Assembly (NCBI RefSeq): GCF_014844055.1
Contig: NZ_CP062167.1
Location: forward strand, 186,001-250,000
Length of the DNA: 64,000 bases
Direction: 5' to 3'
Origin: Aureimonas sp. OT7
Lineage (GTDB): Bacteria; Pseudomonadota; Alphaproteobacteria; Rhizobiales; Rhizobiaceae
Position numbers and translations under genes: made by a program. The notes under the pieces are model-generated. The model was not told where the DNA came from. It was given only the letters and a program-made list of their open reading frames with translations, and searched no databases. This document shows, piece after piece, positions 15,899 through 25,086 of this stretch (position 1 is the stretch's first letter; each line of letters opens with the position of its first letter).

Positions 15899-17323
15899 TC
15901 AGCTCGGGGTAACAACCCTCGTTCCGAATGTGTTCGCGGCGTGTAGGATGTTGAAGGCTAGGATCGACAGCGCCGCCTCCGCCTTTACCGCCCTAAGTCC
16001 TCTAGTTAGGAACCTTCCGCCACCCGACATTCGCTTTATGGTGCCGAATGGATGCTCGACCGTGCATCGCCTGATCGTCATCAAGCTGGGATTGGCATGG
16101 ATTCGGGCCTCCATGCGATCGAGGGCACCTTGATCGACAAGCCGGTGAATTGTGCGCTGGGCTCCCGGCGTGCATCTCGGCTTCAACGCACAGGTCGCGC
16201 AGGCCGAGGTACGGTAGCGCATCGCCCGATTGCGAGTATGGATTCCGGACGGGCGTAGAGTTTGCCCGCCGGGGCAACGGACCGTGTCGCTGTCCTCGTC
16301 GTAGAGGAACTGTACCGGTCGAAAATGTTCGGAATTCATCGCGCCGCGCTTGATCGGCGCAGCGACCTCAATGTTCTCGCGTTCGCAACGGGCGACTTCT
16401 TCGGCGTTTGAGTAGCCGCCGTCGGTCAACACCTGGAGCTGATCTACCTCCAGCACGGCCTTAGCCGCGACTGACATCGGATGAAGAAGGTGGCTGTCGT
16501 TCGCGTCATTGTAGACGTCATGGTGGACGATCAGACCACTCGCAACATCGACGACGCTTTGCAGATTGTACGAGGGAAGCTTCGGCGCGTGGGCATATCC
16601 CATCGGTTTGGCCTCCGGCTCGCCAAACACGAGCACCTTCTCGACCCGTCGATCGAGTTCCTGCTGTCGCCTGGCCAGCCGGTCCTTCCGACGCTGCAGG
16701 GAGGCAATGGCGGACTTGAAGCCTTCGCGGTGCAGTGGTTGATCATCAAAGCCCCGCGCGACGGTCTCGTCGATTATGTCCAGGCGGTCGAGATAATAGG
16801 CGATCTCTTTTTCGGTATGCGCGATATCGCGCGCGAGCCGCTCCGCCCCGGCGATGTTCTTTGGACTGGCGACCGCTCGCATCTTGGTGCCGTCGAGTGC
16901 GACCGACCGGCCGCCTACCAAATTCTGCTCGCGACAGAACAGCACGAACGCGGCGCTGGCGGCGACGATCGCGTCGGGATAGTCGTGCCGGAAGGCGGCA
17001 ATGGTCCGATAGTCCGGCGCGAGTTGCCGCATCAGCCACATTGCTTCAAGGTCGCGCTTGCAGGAGCGCTCCAGATGTCGCGATGAACGGGCTTGATTGA
17101 GGTAGCCCCAGATATACAGCCGGAGCATGTCGCTGGGATGATAGCCTGGTCGTCCGGTCGAGGCCGCAATGGCGCGTGTGAAGCCAAGCTCAATCATATC
17201 CAGACTGTCGACGAAAGCATCGACGACGCGGACGAGCGCGTCAGGCCCAACATAGTCATCGACACATGGGGGAAGCAGATTGGCCTGATCTCGCGCTATT
17301 CCCTCAATGAAGCTCATAGACAC
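15899..17323 (-). CDS. IS1182-family transposase
   Basis: A 474-residue, apparently intact transposase. The N-terminal domain (RPGYHPSDMLRLYIWGYLNQARSSRHLERSC) and the DDE domain with VALDGTKMRAVASPKN, VLTDGGYSNAEEVARCE and a C-terminal EHPFGTIKRMSGGGRFLTRGL block match IS1182-type elements, as does the cysteine cluster SACATCALKPRCTPG. Backbone similarity to the ParB leader stops close to 15897, so one IS end is near there. The other end lies somewhere in 17324-17600. I could not pair terminal inverted repeats by eye, so IS boundaries are not given. Confidence 0.88.
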   Translation of the reverse strand: MSMSFIEGIARDQANLLPPCVDDYVGPDALVRVVDAFVDSLDMIELGFTRAIAASTGRPGYHPSDMLRLYIWGYLNQARSSRHLERSCKRDLEAMWLMRQLAPDYRTIAAFRHDYPDAIVAASAAFVLFCREQNLVGGRSVALDGTKMRAVASPKNIAGAERLARDIAHTEKEIAYYLDRLDIIDETVARGFDDQPLHREGFKSAIASLQRRKDRLARRQQELDRRVEKVLVFGEPEAKPMGYAHAPKLPSYNLQSVVDVASGLIVHHDVYNDANDSHLLHPMSVAAKAVLEVDQLQVLTDGGYSNAEEVARCERENIEVAAPIKRGAMNSEHFRPVQFLYDEDSDTVRCPGGQTLRPSGIHTRNRAMRYRTSACATCALKPRCTPGAQRTIHRLVDQGALDRMEARIHANPSLMTIRRCTVEHPFGTIKRMSGGGRFLTRGLRAVKAEAALSILAFNILHAANTFGTRVVTPS

Positions 17324-17786
17324 CTCGGCAAAGCAGATCAGGAGAGTCTGATTCTACACTTGTTTGCTCATAGGGAAAGGCTTTGTATTGGGTCTCGAAT
17401 AACTACCCAGAGGCAGGATCGCGGCACCTCGCTGACCCTCCAAACTTCCGAGAAAAGGTGGCTTCCTGCTTTCGGCACTTTGGGCGACGAACCTGCGAAA
17501 GCTGTCATTCAAACAGTCTTCGCACTTCGACTGGATGCGCCTGACGTCAGCCACAGGCCCGACTTTTCCGTTTGCTGAAAGTGGGTATTACGAGGATGGA
17601 ACATTAGGTCGCGGCCGCACCGGCTCAAGGGATTGGAATCGCGCCAACCTAACGTCGGGAACCGGTCACAGTCAGCGGACCATGGCGGGTGCCTGACTAA
17701 AGTGGGTTATCTTCGAAAAGGTCTGCGGCGCTTCCGGTATGCCTTGCCGTATCGCCTGTAGCCTTGGTGTCCGGTCCCAAGGCGCC
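17324..17786. other. Gap between IS transposase and the stress operon; no gene assigned
   Basis: It holds the 5' end of the IS and flanking DNA. Short open frames on both strands show no recognisable protein features. No terminator with a clear T-tract was found. Confidence 0.5.
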
Positions 17787-18620
17787 TTACTCGCGATGCT
17801 CTTGCGCCTGTTGCAAGCCCGATACCTCGTAAGTCCATACTCGGAACGCCTTCAGAACATGCGGGCCGAAGGAGTTGACGAGCGGTATGTCGGCTGCGTC
17901 GCGGCCGCGCGCCACCACGATCCTGCCGATCCGCGGGACGTTGTTGCGCGGATCGAAGGTGTACCATTCGCCATCGAGGAACACTTCGATCCAGGCGCTG
18001 AAATCCATCGGATCGACGACCGGCACGCCGATGTCACCGAGATGGCCGTTGATATAGCGAGCGGGGATGTTGAGGCATCGGCAGAACGTGACCGCAAGAT
18101 GCGCGAAATCGCGACAAACGCCAACGCGCTCATGGAACGCCTCGAAAGCCGTCCGCGTAGATCGAGCCTGCATGTAGTCGAAGCGGATGTGGTTGTGGAC
18201 GAAATCGCAGATCGCCTGCACCCGGCTCCAACCGGGCGGCATCTTGCCGAACAGGTCCCAAGCGGTCTGGCTGAGACGGTCGGTTTCGCAGTAGCGGCTG
18301 CCCATGAGGTAGACGAGGCAATCGTCCGGCAAGTCCGGCACCGGCAGTTCCCGGGCACCCGGCACAATCCCGTCCGGCCTGCCGTCGTCCTCGATCGTGG
18401 CATCACCCCACATCGTCAGGTCGCCCGCAGGCGCGACCAGCCGCCGGCATTTGTTGCCGAAGAGATCGCGGTAGGTCGATACGTGCACATCGGGTGTGGT
18501 GAACGTCGTCTCCGGCACCCGTATGTCAGCCGCGCGATCCTCGTGCACCGACAGCAGACACACCAAGGCTGTCGGCTGCTGGCAGGTCAGTGTGATCTCA
18601 TACCCGTAGCGGATCAGCAT
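17787..18620 (-). CDS. Transglutaminase-like family protein, catalytic His replaced
   Basis: A 277-residue protein of the bacterial transglutaminase-like superfamily: an N-terminal beta domain, then the papain-like core with WSRVQAICDFVHNHIRFDY, nucleophile Cys169 in ERVGVCRDFAHLAVTFCR, and Asp223 in WYTFDPRNN. The position that is normally His (HAWfEvyl) reads DFSAWIEVFL, with Ser208. The protein may have altered or no amidase/transamidase activity unless another residue substitutes. It is the last gene of a seven-gene operon, 12 bases after the DUF1488 gene. No signal peptide is seen. Substrate unknown. Confidence 0.8.
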   Translation of the reverse strand: MLIRYGYEITLTCQQPTALVCLLSVHEDRAADIRVPETTFTTPDVHVSTYRDLFGNKCRRLVAPAGDLTMWGDATIEDDGRPDGIVPGARELPVPDLPDDCLVYLMGSRYCETDRLSQTAWDLFGKMPPGWSRVQAICDFVHNHIRFDYMQARSTRTAFEAFHERVGVCRDFAHLAVTFCRCLNIPARYINGHLGDIGVPVVDPMDFSAWIEVFLDGEWYTFDPRNNVPRIGRIVVARGRDAADIPLVNSFGPHVLKAFRVWTYEVSGLQQAQEHRE

Positions 18621-18632
18621 TGAGTGGTGTCT

Positions 18633-18908
18633 TTACCGGAAATCGGCAGCGGTCAGCGTATAGGAGGTTTGGCGACGATGCGAGTAGGCCTCGCGGGCGA
18701 CATCGTGGATCGAACTGCGCGTCGCATCGAAGGTCGAGAGATACATCTCTTCCGACACCTCAGTGCTGCGCAATTCAGCAGGGGACCTGGCGAGCGCTTC
18801 CACTTCGACAAAGAACGGCACTTCGAACATGCCGTCGTGCCCGATAAAGCGAATGGCGTTGCGCACTTCGTCGAAGCTGCGGCTGGGGTTCAGGAATTCA
18901 AGGGTCAT
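18633..18908 (-). CDS. DUF1488 family protein
   Basis: A 91-residue soluble protein opening MTLEFLNPSRSFDEVRNAIRFIGHDG, with VPFFVEVEALARS and a C-terminal YTLTAADF. This is the DUF1488 pattern, a small family of unknown function common in alphaproteobacteria. Its ATG overlaps the stop of the preceding gene (ATGA), so it is translated as part of the operon. Confidence 0.8.
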   Translation of the reverse strand: MTLEFLNPSRSFDEVRNAIRFIGHDGMFEVPFFVEVEALARSPAELRSTEVSEEMYLSTFDATRSSIHDVAREAYSHRRQTSYTLTAADFR

Positions 18909-19234
18909 CGTTGATCTGCCCTTGCCGTTTGCAGCAGCAGTGGTACACGCATAAACCCGTTCATGTGCTCCTTGCGTCGCACATCATTCCGACGATTGAG
19001 GGAAAGCATCCCGTCGGTTGCGGCCGAGTGGCTAAGGCCGATCATCTCCTGCCCTTCGCGGCTGGCTGGAACGCCGGTGAAGACATGGTAGATGGTCCAG
19101 GACCGGTCGGCTTCGATCCGGCGGCCATATTGTTCGTCGCCTGGTGCGCGGGCGGATGCACCGCCTTCATTGTCCCAGACGCCGATCGCGCGGTCGTGCC
19201 GCTCCCGTTCGATTTCATCTATGTATCGGGTCAT
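18905..19234 (-). CDS. Hypothetical protein, stress operon
   Basis: A 109-residue soluble protein, not recognised. It is rich in charged residues, with a central YHVFTGVPA segment and a C-terminal half with many basic residues. It contains no signal peptide, membrane helix or known motif. Both ends overlap neighbours by four bases (ATGA at 19234/19231 and 18908/18905), which is the main evidence that it is a real gene. Confidence 0.6.
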   Translation of the reverse strand: MTRYIDEIERERHDRAIGVWDNEGGASARAPGDEQYGRRIEADRSWTIYHVFTGVPASREGQEMIGLSHSAATDGMLSLNRRNDVRRKEHMNGFMRVPLLLQTARADQR

Positions 19235-19473
19235 GATCGTGGCCTTTCTCTAGTGGTCACGTCGGCATCAATGATGCCGGAAAATAGCGCGTTACCGGAT
19301 AAGTCGGTGATCGCGATGGCGTCGGGCCGTTGAGGCATATCGAGCGTCTGCGAAAGCAGTTGCGCAATCTCAATGGCGTTGGCGAGATCGACGGCTTCCA
19401 CCGCCTCTCGGCCCACGACAGCATGGGCGTCATCCGTCTCCCGCGTGCGGTAGAACTCGATGACAACTTTCAT
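19231..19473 (-). CDS. Hypothetical 80-residue protein, stress operon
   Basis: A small acidic protein starting MKVVIEFYRTRETDDAHAVV, with a strand-helix-strand look (AVDLANAIEIAQLLSQTL, then AIAITDLSGNALFSG). The layout resembles small rhizobial proteins of the DUF6894 kind, but the match is only an impression. The stop overlaps the next start by four bases; the gap from the preceding gene is 36 bases. Confidence 0.6.
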   Translation of the reverse strand: MKVVIEFYRTRETDDAHAVVGREAVEAVDLANAIEIAQLLSQTLDMPQRPDAIAITDLSGNALFSGIIDADVTTRERPRS

Positions 19474-19509
19474 GGCGCTACTTGCTCTTTCAGCCGGAGC
19501 AGCACTGCC

Positions 19510-19656
19510 TCAGTGCTTGCCTTTGCCTTGGGAAGCATTGGCATCATTGGCGGCAAACTTGATCTGGTTGCCGAAGGTGCTTTCAGGCTTTGGCGGGGCC
19601 TTCTCCTGTTTCGGCTTTCTGATCTCGCGATTGCTTCGTTTCTGGCCTTTAGCCAT
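19510..19656 (-). CDS. Small basic protein (48 residues), stress operon
   Basis: A short lysine-rich protein reading MAKGQKRSNREIRKPKQ and ending with NDANASQGKGKH. The start overlaps the end of the preceding gene by eight bases and the frame keeps normal codon use. Small basic proteins of this appearance are widespread in rhizobia; function unknown, possibly nucleic-acid or ribosome binding. Confidence 0.6.
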   Translation of the reverse strand: MAKGQKRSNREIRKPKQEKAPPKPESTFGNQIKFAANDANASQGKGKH

Positions 19657-19951
19657 GTCCGAACGTCCTTTCGATGAGGGTTGCGCCATTACCGGATTGC
19701 GACATGTCGACCGGCTCGAGGCTGTCCTGCGTCGTCACTCGCTCATGGCGTTCGTCGTCGTTGCGGATGCGATATTGCAGTGAATCTCCCCGTGCCGGCA
19801 GTCTGCCGGTTATGCGGTAGATATCGGCGGGTAATGCCGGCCTCACGAAACCGCCCTTGAGCCGGACAGCCTGTCCGATCGCGAAGAGATGAGCAGGAGC
19901 CTCGTGGCGGGCGGGACGGTTCGTGCGCCGGATTGGGTTGGTTGATATCAT
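19649..19951 (-). CDS. Hypothetical 100-residue protein, stress operon
   Basis: A basic protein with an arginine-rich N-terminus (NPIRRTNRPARHEAPA), then FAIGQAVRLKGGF and IYRITGRLPARGDSLQYRIR. The latter has the look of a small SH3-like beta barrel. No known domain can be named. The start overlaps the stop of the first operon gene (ATGA); the end overlaps the next gene by eight bases. Confidence 0.6.
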   Translation of the reverse strand: MISTNPIRRTNRPARHEAPAHLFAIGQAVRLKGGFVRPALPADIYRITGRLPARGDSLQYRIRNDDERHERVTTQDSLEPVDMSQSGNGATLIERTFGHG

Positions 19952-20211
19952 GGCTGTTGGTGATCCTTTTCGAGGGCGGCGTCGAGATCGGCGGGATCTA
20001 TCGGCGCCATCTGATACGTGTGGCCATCAATGCCGATGGCGGGCAGGTGGATGAAGGCGCCTACACGTCTCCAGGCAAGGCGGGAGGATCCCTCCAGCAG
20101 TTCCTCATCCTGGTCCACGCGATAGTCGCCGGCAGGCTGCGCAGCGTCGAAGCCGGACAGCATGAAGGGTGCGGAGAACCGGACGATTTTCTGCGTGGTG
20201 CGCGTTGTCAT
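19948..20211 (-). CDS. Hypothetical 87-residue protein, first gene of the stress operon
   Basis: The ATG at 20211 is chosen over one eight codons upstream because GGAGG lies 11 bases before it. The protein begins MTTRTTQKIVRFSAPFML and continues with FDAAQPAGDYRVDQDEELLEG and AWRRVGAFIHLP, a pattern of short strands. Not recognised as a named family. It opens a seven-gene operon that reads away from groES. Confidence 0.6.
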   Translation of the reverse strand: MTTRTTQKIVRFSAPFMLSGFDAAQPAGDYRVDQDEELLEGSSRLAWRRVGAFIHLPAIGIDGHTYQMAPIDPADLDAALEKDHQQP

Positions 20212-20635
20212 GGGTCGATACCTCCGCAGGAGCACGCAAACGCGCCTCCTGCATCATTCCCATTCGAACCGGAACGAACTTCCGTGCTGCCAGTACATCC
20301 GTGGTCAGCGGCGCGTTCATTCCAAGGTTCGAACAGAGCGATATGCGCGCCAGGTCGGCGCGTGATGCATTCGCTATCGAGAATTCGGTGGTGAATGGCG
20401 GGTCTCTGACACCGCAAAAAGCCAAGTCGGCCAAATCAACGAGTTTTATATATGGGCTGTCCCCACCCGGTAAACAAGGAGCGGGTCGCTATTATTTATC
20501 TAGAATTGAATAAATGGCTCTTCCATAAAAATAAAAATCCTTAAAAAGGCAGGAAATACGTATTGAAAACAACAAACATCGCATTGGTAGAAGTGATATA
20601 AATTTTCGCAATTCCACCTTTTCAACGAAATACGT
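20212..20635. other. Divergent intergenic region, with an AT-rich block before groES
   Basis: The first half has GC typical of the window and short unsupported frames. From about 20435 to 20640 the DNA becomes strikingly AT-rich against its surroundings, as expected for a promoter zone or foreign DNA. It should contain the promoters of both groESL and the divergent operon, but I could not fix -35/-10 boxes with confidence. Confidence 0.5.
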
Positions 20636-20662
20636 TTAGCACTCCTATCATTCGAGTGCCAA
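20636..20662 (+). promoter_or_regulatory. CIRCE operator (HrcA binding site)
   Basis: TTAGCACTC, nine bases, then GAGTGCCAA: one mismatch to the CIRCE consensus inverted repeat. It lies 54 bases upstream of groES. HrcA repression with heat induction of groESL is therefore expected. No hrcA gene is present in the window. Confidence 0.93.
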
Positions 20663-20716
20663 AGTCGCTATCTATCCGAGGTGGTCGCCCTATGCGCCGG
20701 CCTCAGAAAGAACCCC

Positions 20717-21034
20717 ATGAAATTCCGGCCCCTCCACGACCGCGTCGTCATCCGACGGGCGGAAGGCGATCTCAAATCCAAAGGCGGGATCATCATTCCC
20801 GATACCGCGAAGGAAAAGCCGCAGGAAGGCGAGGTGATCGCCGTCGGCCCGGGTTCGCGCGACGAAGCCGGCAAGCTGGTTCCACTCGACGTCAAGGCGG
20901 GCGACCTCATCCTGTTCGGCAAATGGTCCGGCACCGAGGTCAAGCTCGACGGCGAGGATCTCCTGATCATGAAGGAATCCGACATCATGGGCATCGTCGA
21001 GAAGACAACGGCGGCCGCCAGCAAAGCCGCCTGA
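20717..21034 (+). CDS. groES: Co-chaperonin GroES (Cpn10)
   Basis: A 105-residue Cpn10: [34 protein letters not shown] (mobile loop and flank), [32 protein letters not shown]. It caps the GroEL ring. The ATG at 20717 is the conserved start; an upstream in-frame ATG would add unrelated residues. It is controlled by the CIRCE element and lies 42 bases upstream of groEL. Being in accessory DNA, this is probably a supplementary copy rather than the main chaperonin. Confidence 0.96.
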   Translation: MKFRPLHDRVVIRRAEGDLKSKGGIIIPDTAKEKPQEGEVIAVGPGSRDEAGKLVPLDVKAGDLILFGKWSGTEVKLDGEDLLIMKESDIMGIVEKTTAAASKAA

Positions 21035-21052
21035 CCGGCCGATACCTGATAA

Positions 21053-22711
<1,659 letters not shown>

Positions 22712-22781
22712 GAACAGTGCCTGAACCGTTCGGCCGACGCCCAGACAAAGCAATCTGCATTCCAACCTGGAAGGAATCTCC

Positions 22782-23174
22782 ATGGCCACACAAAGCACGA
22801 CCAAACCATCTCTCTCCCGCCGCTGGGAAGACTATCAGCCTTCAAAGACCATTCTGGTCTGGGCATGCATCGCGGCGATGATCGCAACGATCGTTATAGG
22901 ATTCAGCTGGGGCGGCTGGGTCACTGGCGGCACTTCGCAGACCATGGCGAAAGCGGCCGGCGACACGGCGCGCGGGGAGCTGGCATCCGCCATATGCGTC
23001 GAAAGGTTCAACGCGGCCCCAGATGCGGCGGCGAAACTTGCCGAGTTCAAGGCGATACCCGACAGCTACAAGAAGCGTCAGTTCGTGGAAGCCGGCGGCT
23101 GGGCGACGATGCCGGGGCAGACGACTGCCGACCGGCTTGGAGTCCAAGGCTGTGTCACCGGGCTTGGCGCATAA
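22782..23174 (+). CDS. Small single-span membrane protein after groEL
   Basis: A 130-residue protein with one strong transmembrane helix at about residues 23-42 (TILVWACIAAMIATIVIGFSW), a short N-terminal cytoplasmic tail and an outside domain containing two cysteines (SAICVERF and QGCVTG) that could pair. A GGAAGGA ribosome site precedes the ATG. Not recognised as a named family. It may be cotranscribed with groESL. Confidence 0.7.
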   Translation: MATQSTTKPSLSRRWEDYQPSKTILVWACIAAMIATIVIGFSWGGWVTGGTSQTMAKAAGDTARGELASAICVERFNAAPDAAAKLAEFKAIPDSYKKRQFVEAGGWATMPGQTTADRLGVQGCVTGLGA

Positions 23175-23241
23175 TACCCCGTTTAAAGCGCTCAGGCAGG
23201 CGCCAGGGCGTTTCCACCCGCCACCGGAAGGAACTTCAGCA

Positions 23242-23409
23242 ATGATCTCGTTTGTGAAGAAGACAGATACGCATCCGACGCTCAAGCAGGTCGAAGAAAA
23301 TCGCTTCGAGCAGATCCGCAAGGCGGCGGCTGAACGGCACCGCAAATCGGATACCGACGGCACCCGCCGCCGCGCCCGCCAGAAGGCCGAGGACAACAGG
23401 CTGATCTGA
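23242..23409 (+). CDS. Small charged protein (55 residues)
   Basis: Starts MISFVKKTDTHPTLKQVEENRF, then a very basic helix (IRKAAAERHRKSDTDGTRRRARQKAEDNRLI). GGAAGGAAC lies eight bases before the ATG. Unknown function; the highly charged helical character is typical of small stress or RNA-binding proteins. It is one base upstream of the next small gene. Confidence 0.55.
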   Translation: MISFVKKTDTHPTLKQVEENRFEQIRKAAAERHRKSDTDGTRRRARQKAEDNRLI

Positions 23410-23410
23410 G

Positions 23411-23557
23411 ATGCATGTGCTCTACTCGAAAAGGCAGCATCCGATGCGATATCTTGATCGAATAAGAACGGAACCGTCCCTCTGGCTCCTGATACTGATG
23501 GTCGGTGGCTTGGCCGCCACGATCCTTTACGTGGTTCTGACTAGCATCACCTATTGA
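23411..23557 (+). CDS. Small membrane protein (48 residues)
   Basis: Begins MHVLYSKRQHPMRYLDRIRT and ends with a single hydrophobic helix (LWLLILMVGGLAATILYVVL). The start follows the preceding stop by one base, suggesting coupled translation. The type resembles small single-pass stress-induced membrane peptides; no family named. Confidence 0.5.
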   Translation: MHVLYSKRQHPMRYLDRIRTEPSLWLLILMVGGLAATILYVVLTSITY

Positions 23558-24104
23558 GTGAAGTGCAAGCCAGCTTCACCGATCCGACGTTGGGATGATG
23601 GATGGGCATGGGGATGCGATCAGCGTATCTCCGGTATCCAGCCGCCTGGGGAGCTTGCTCTGCTGATCGCAGAGGCATTAAGGGAAGGAGCAGGCTGACA
23701 TGCCGAGGCTGTCCGACTTGGGTGCGGAATAGTTCCTCCGAGGCGGACCAATAAGGGCCAAGCAGCGGTCAGCCGCAGCGGCTCAACGGCAGCTTTCGGG
23801 ATTTTGCGATCTCATAGCCGATGATGACAAAGAGGTCTTAAGCAGCCAAACGCTCATATTCCATAGAGCGGGCAAAATCATTCGCTGCGCTCGCACGATT
23901 GGTGGGTTTTAGCACAGCCTGGGGGTCTCCCCGCTGAAGGGGGTGCGCCGGCAACGATAGTGCCGGCCAGGGGGGAAGGCCTTCCCCCTTCAGGCCCACG
24001 ACAAGATGCGCGTTTATTCGCGGGAACAATAAAACGAGCCCGCGCGAAGGAAGAATCAGAAGCGAATAGCCGTCGCCGGTGTTGGCGTCTCCCGGTATGA
24101 TGAG
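23558..24104. other. Gene-poor gap with strong hairpins
   Basis: No convincing gene in about 550 bases. A 63-codon minus-strand frame at 23838-24029 may be a remnant. Two perfect dyads lie close together: GCCGGCA (23947-23953) with TGCCGGC (23961-23967), and the 18-base palindrome GGGGGAAGGCCTTCCCCC (23971-23988). The block may be debris of a mobile element or the end of one. Confidence 0.5.
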
Positions 24105-25022
24105 GTGAGTTTGGCGCTCAGGCTTGGAAAACTAATGACGCAGCATGACCAGCACATCGCCGCGTGGCGGGATGCTTTTCGCGACGAGACAACGGGCATC
24201 CACAGAGCCATTCAGGATCTGCTCTGGAACTACGCCGCCTTTCGCACGACGGTTCGGATCGTCCGTCTTGCAAATGAGAAGAGAGGCTCGAGACCCCCGC
24301 TTAACCAGATGATGTTCAATCTCGTTTCCGAGGGATACTGGTCAAGCCTGCTTCTCGGCACTCGCCGACTTCTCGATAAGGCCCCGATAAAAGGCCCCAA
24401 GGGAGTTTACTCGATCCGATCTGTCGTCAACGACGTGAAAGCGAGCCAAAACTGGTTGACCAGGAGAATCTACGTCGAGAAAGTGCTTGACGCGCAATAC
24501 GATCTCGATCGCCTGCATCAAGAACAACATGACCACCTCGTCGCCGCGAAGGGGCGTCCGGTGTGGGGCGATCCAGAGCTCATGAAAAGTGAGGCCGCGC
24601 ATCGGCATTTCGATGTTTTGAGCGGCGTTTCTGCGTCAGAGCGTAACCCGAGCAATCTGATCTCGGACACGGTCTTCGAGAAGATCGAAACTCGGCTTGC
24701 CCGCCTTGATCGAATTGCCGAGCACGTTAACTCGCATGTTGCCCATGCCGGGAACAAGCAAAGTCGGCAGGACAGGGAGCTTGGTGATTTCGACATTCGC
24801 GATGCTGAAAAGACTCTCAGGCAGTTGAAGGAAATCGCGGATCTGGTCGGAGTGTGGTTCGCCAACGAAGGCGGTGCGGGCCTCGCCACATATCTCGGTG
24901 ACCAATTCGAGGGCCTCGATCATCCTGTTGTAGACACCGCCGACCTTGCCGACCTTGCAGAACAATGGCGATTGATCGATAGAGAAATCGCAGAATGGTC
25001 GATCGGGCCAGAAGATCTGTGA
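24105..25022 (+). CDS. Hypothetical helical protein, possible HEPN/AbiU2-like
   Basis: A mostly alpha-helical, soluble protein of 305 residues from the GTG at 24105, or 295 from the ATG at 24135. There is no signal peptide or membrane helix. Conserved-looking parts are YWSSLLLGTRRLLDK in the first half and RIAEHVNSHVAHAGNKQSR in the second. The His-rich latter segment recalls AbiU2-type HEPN proteins, but the R-x4-x6-H signature is not clear, so this is only a suggestion. It stands alone between the hairpin-rich gap and the SOS cassette. Confidence 0.55.
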   Translation: MSLALRLGKLMTQHDQHIAAWRDAFRDETTGIHRAIQDLLWNYAAFRTTVRIVRLANEKRGSRPPLNQMMFNLVSEGYWSSLLLGTRRLLDKAPIKGPKGVYSIRSVVNDVKASQNWLTRRIYVEKVLDAQYDLDRLHQEQHDHLVAAKGRPVWGDPELMKSEAAHRHFDVLSGVSASERNPSNLISDTVFEKIETRLARLDRIAEHVNSHVAHAGNKQSRQDRELGDFDIRDAEKTLRQLKEIADLVGVWFANEGGAGLATYLGDQFEGLDHPVVDTADLADLAEQWRLIDREIAEWSIGPEDL

Positions 25023-25086
25023 TCCCCGAGAGGCAAGCCGATTCCTTGGTTCGAACCGATACCGCCTTCTGTCAAAGCCACCGGCT

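Noticed and set aside
17354..17554. A 66-codon frame next to the IS1182 transposase
   Set aside because: It lies in the IS end region and matches no known accessory protein; likely noncoding.
15899..17600. Composite transposon built from IS1182 copies around the mercury genes
   Set aside because: Only one IS copy is present and the mercury element has its own ends and recombinases, so a composite model is not needed.
20105..20434. Minus-strand frames upstream of the stress operon (109 and 69 codons)
   Set aside because: They overlap each other and the first operon gene in other frames, lack a good ribosome site and show no recognisable features.
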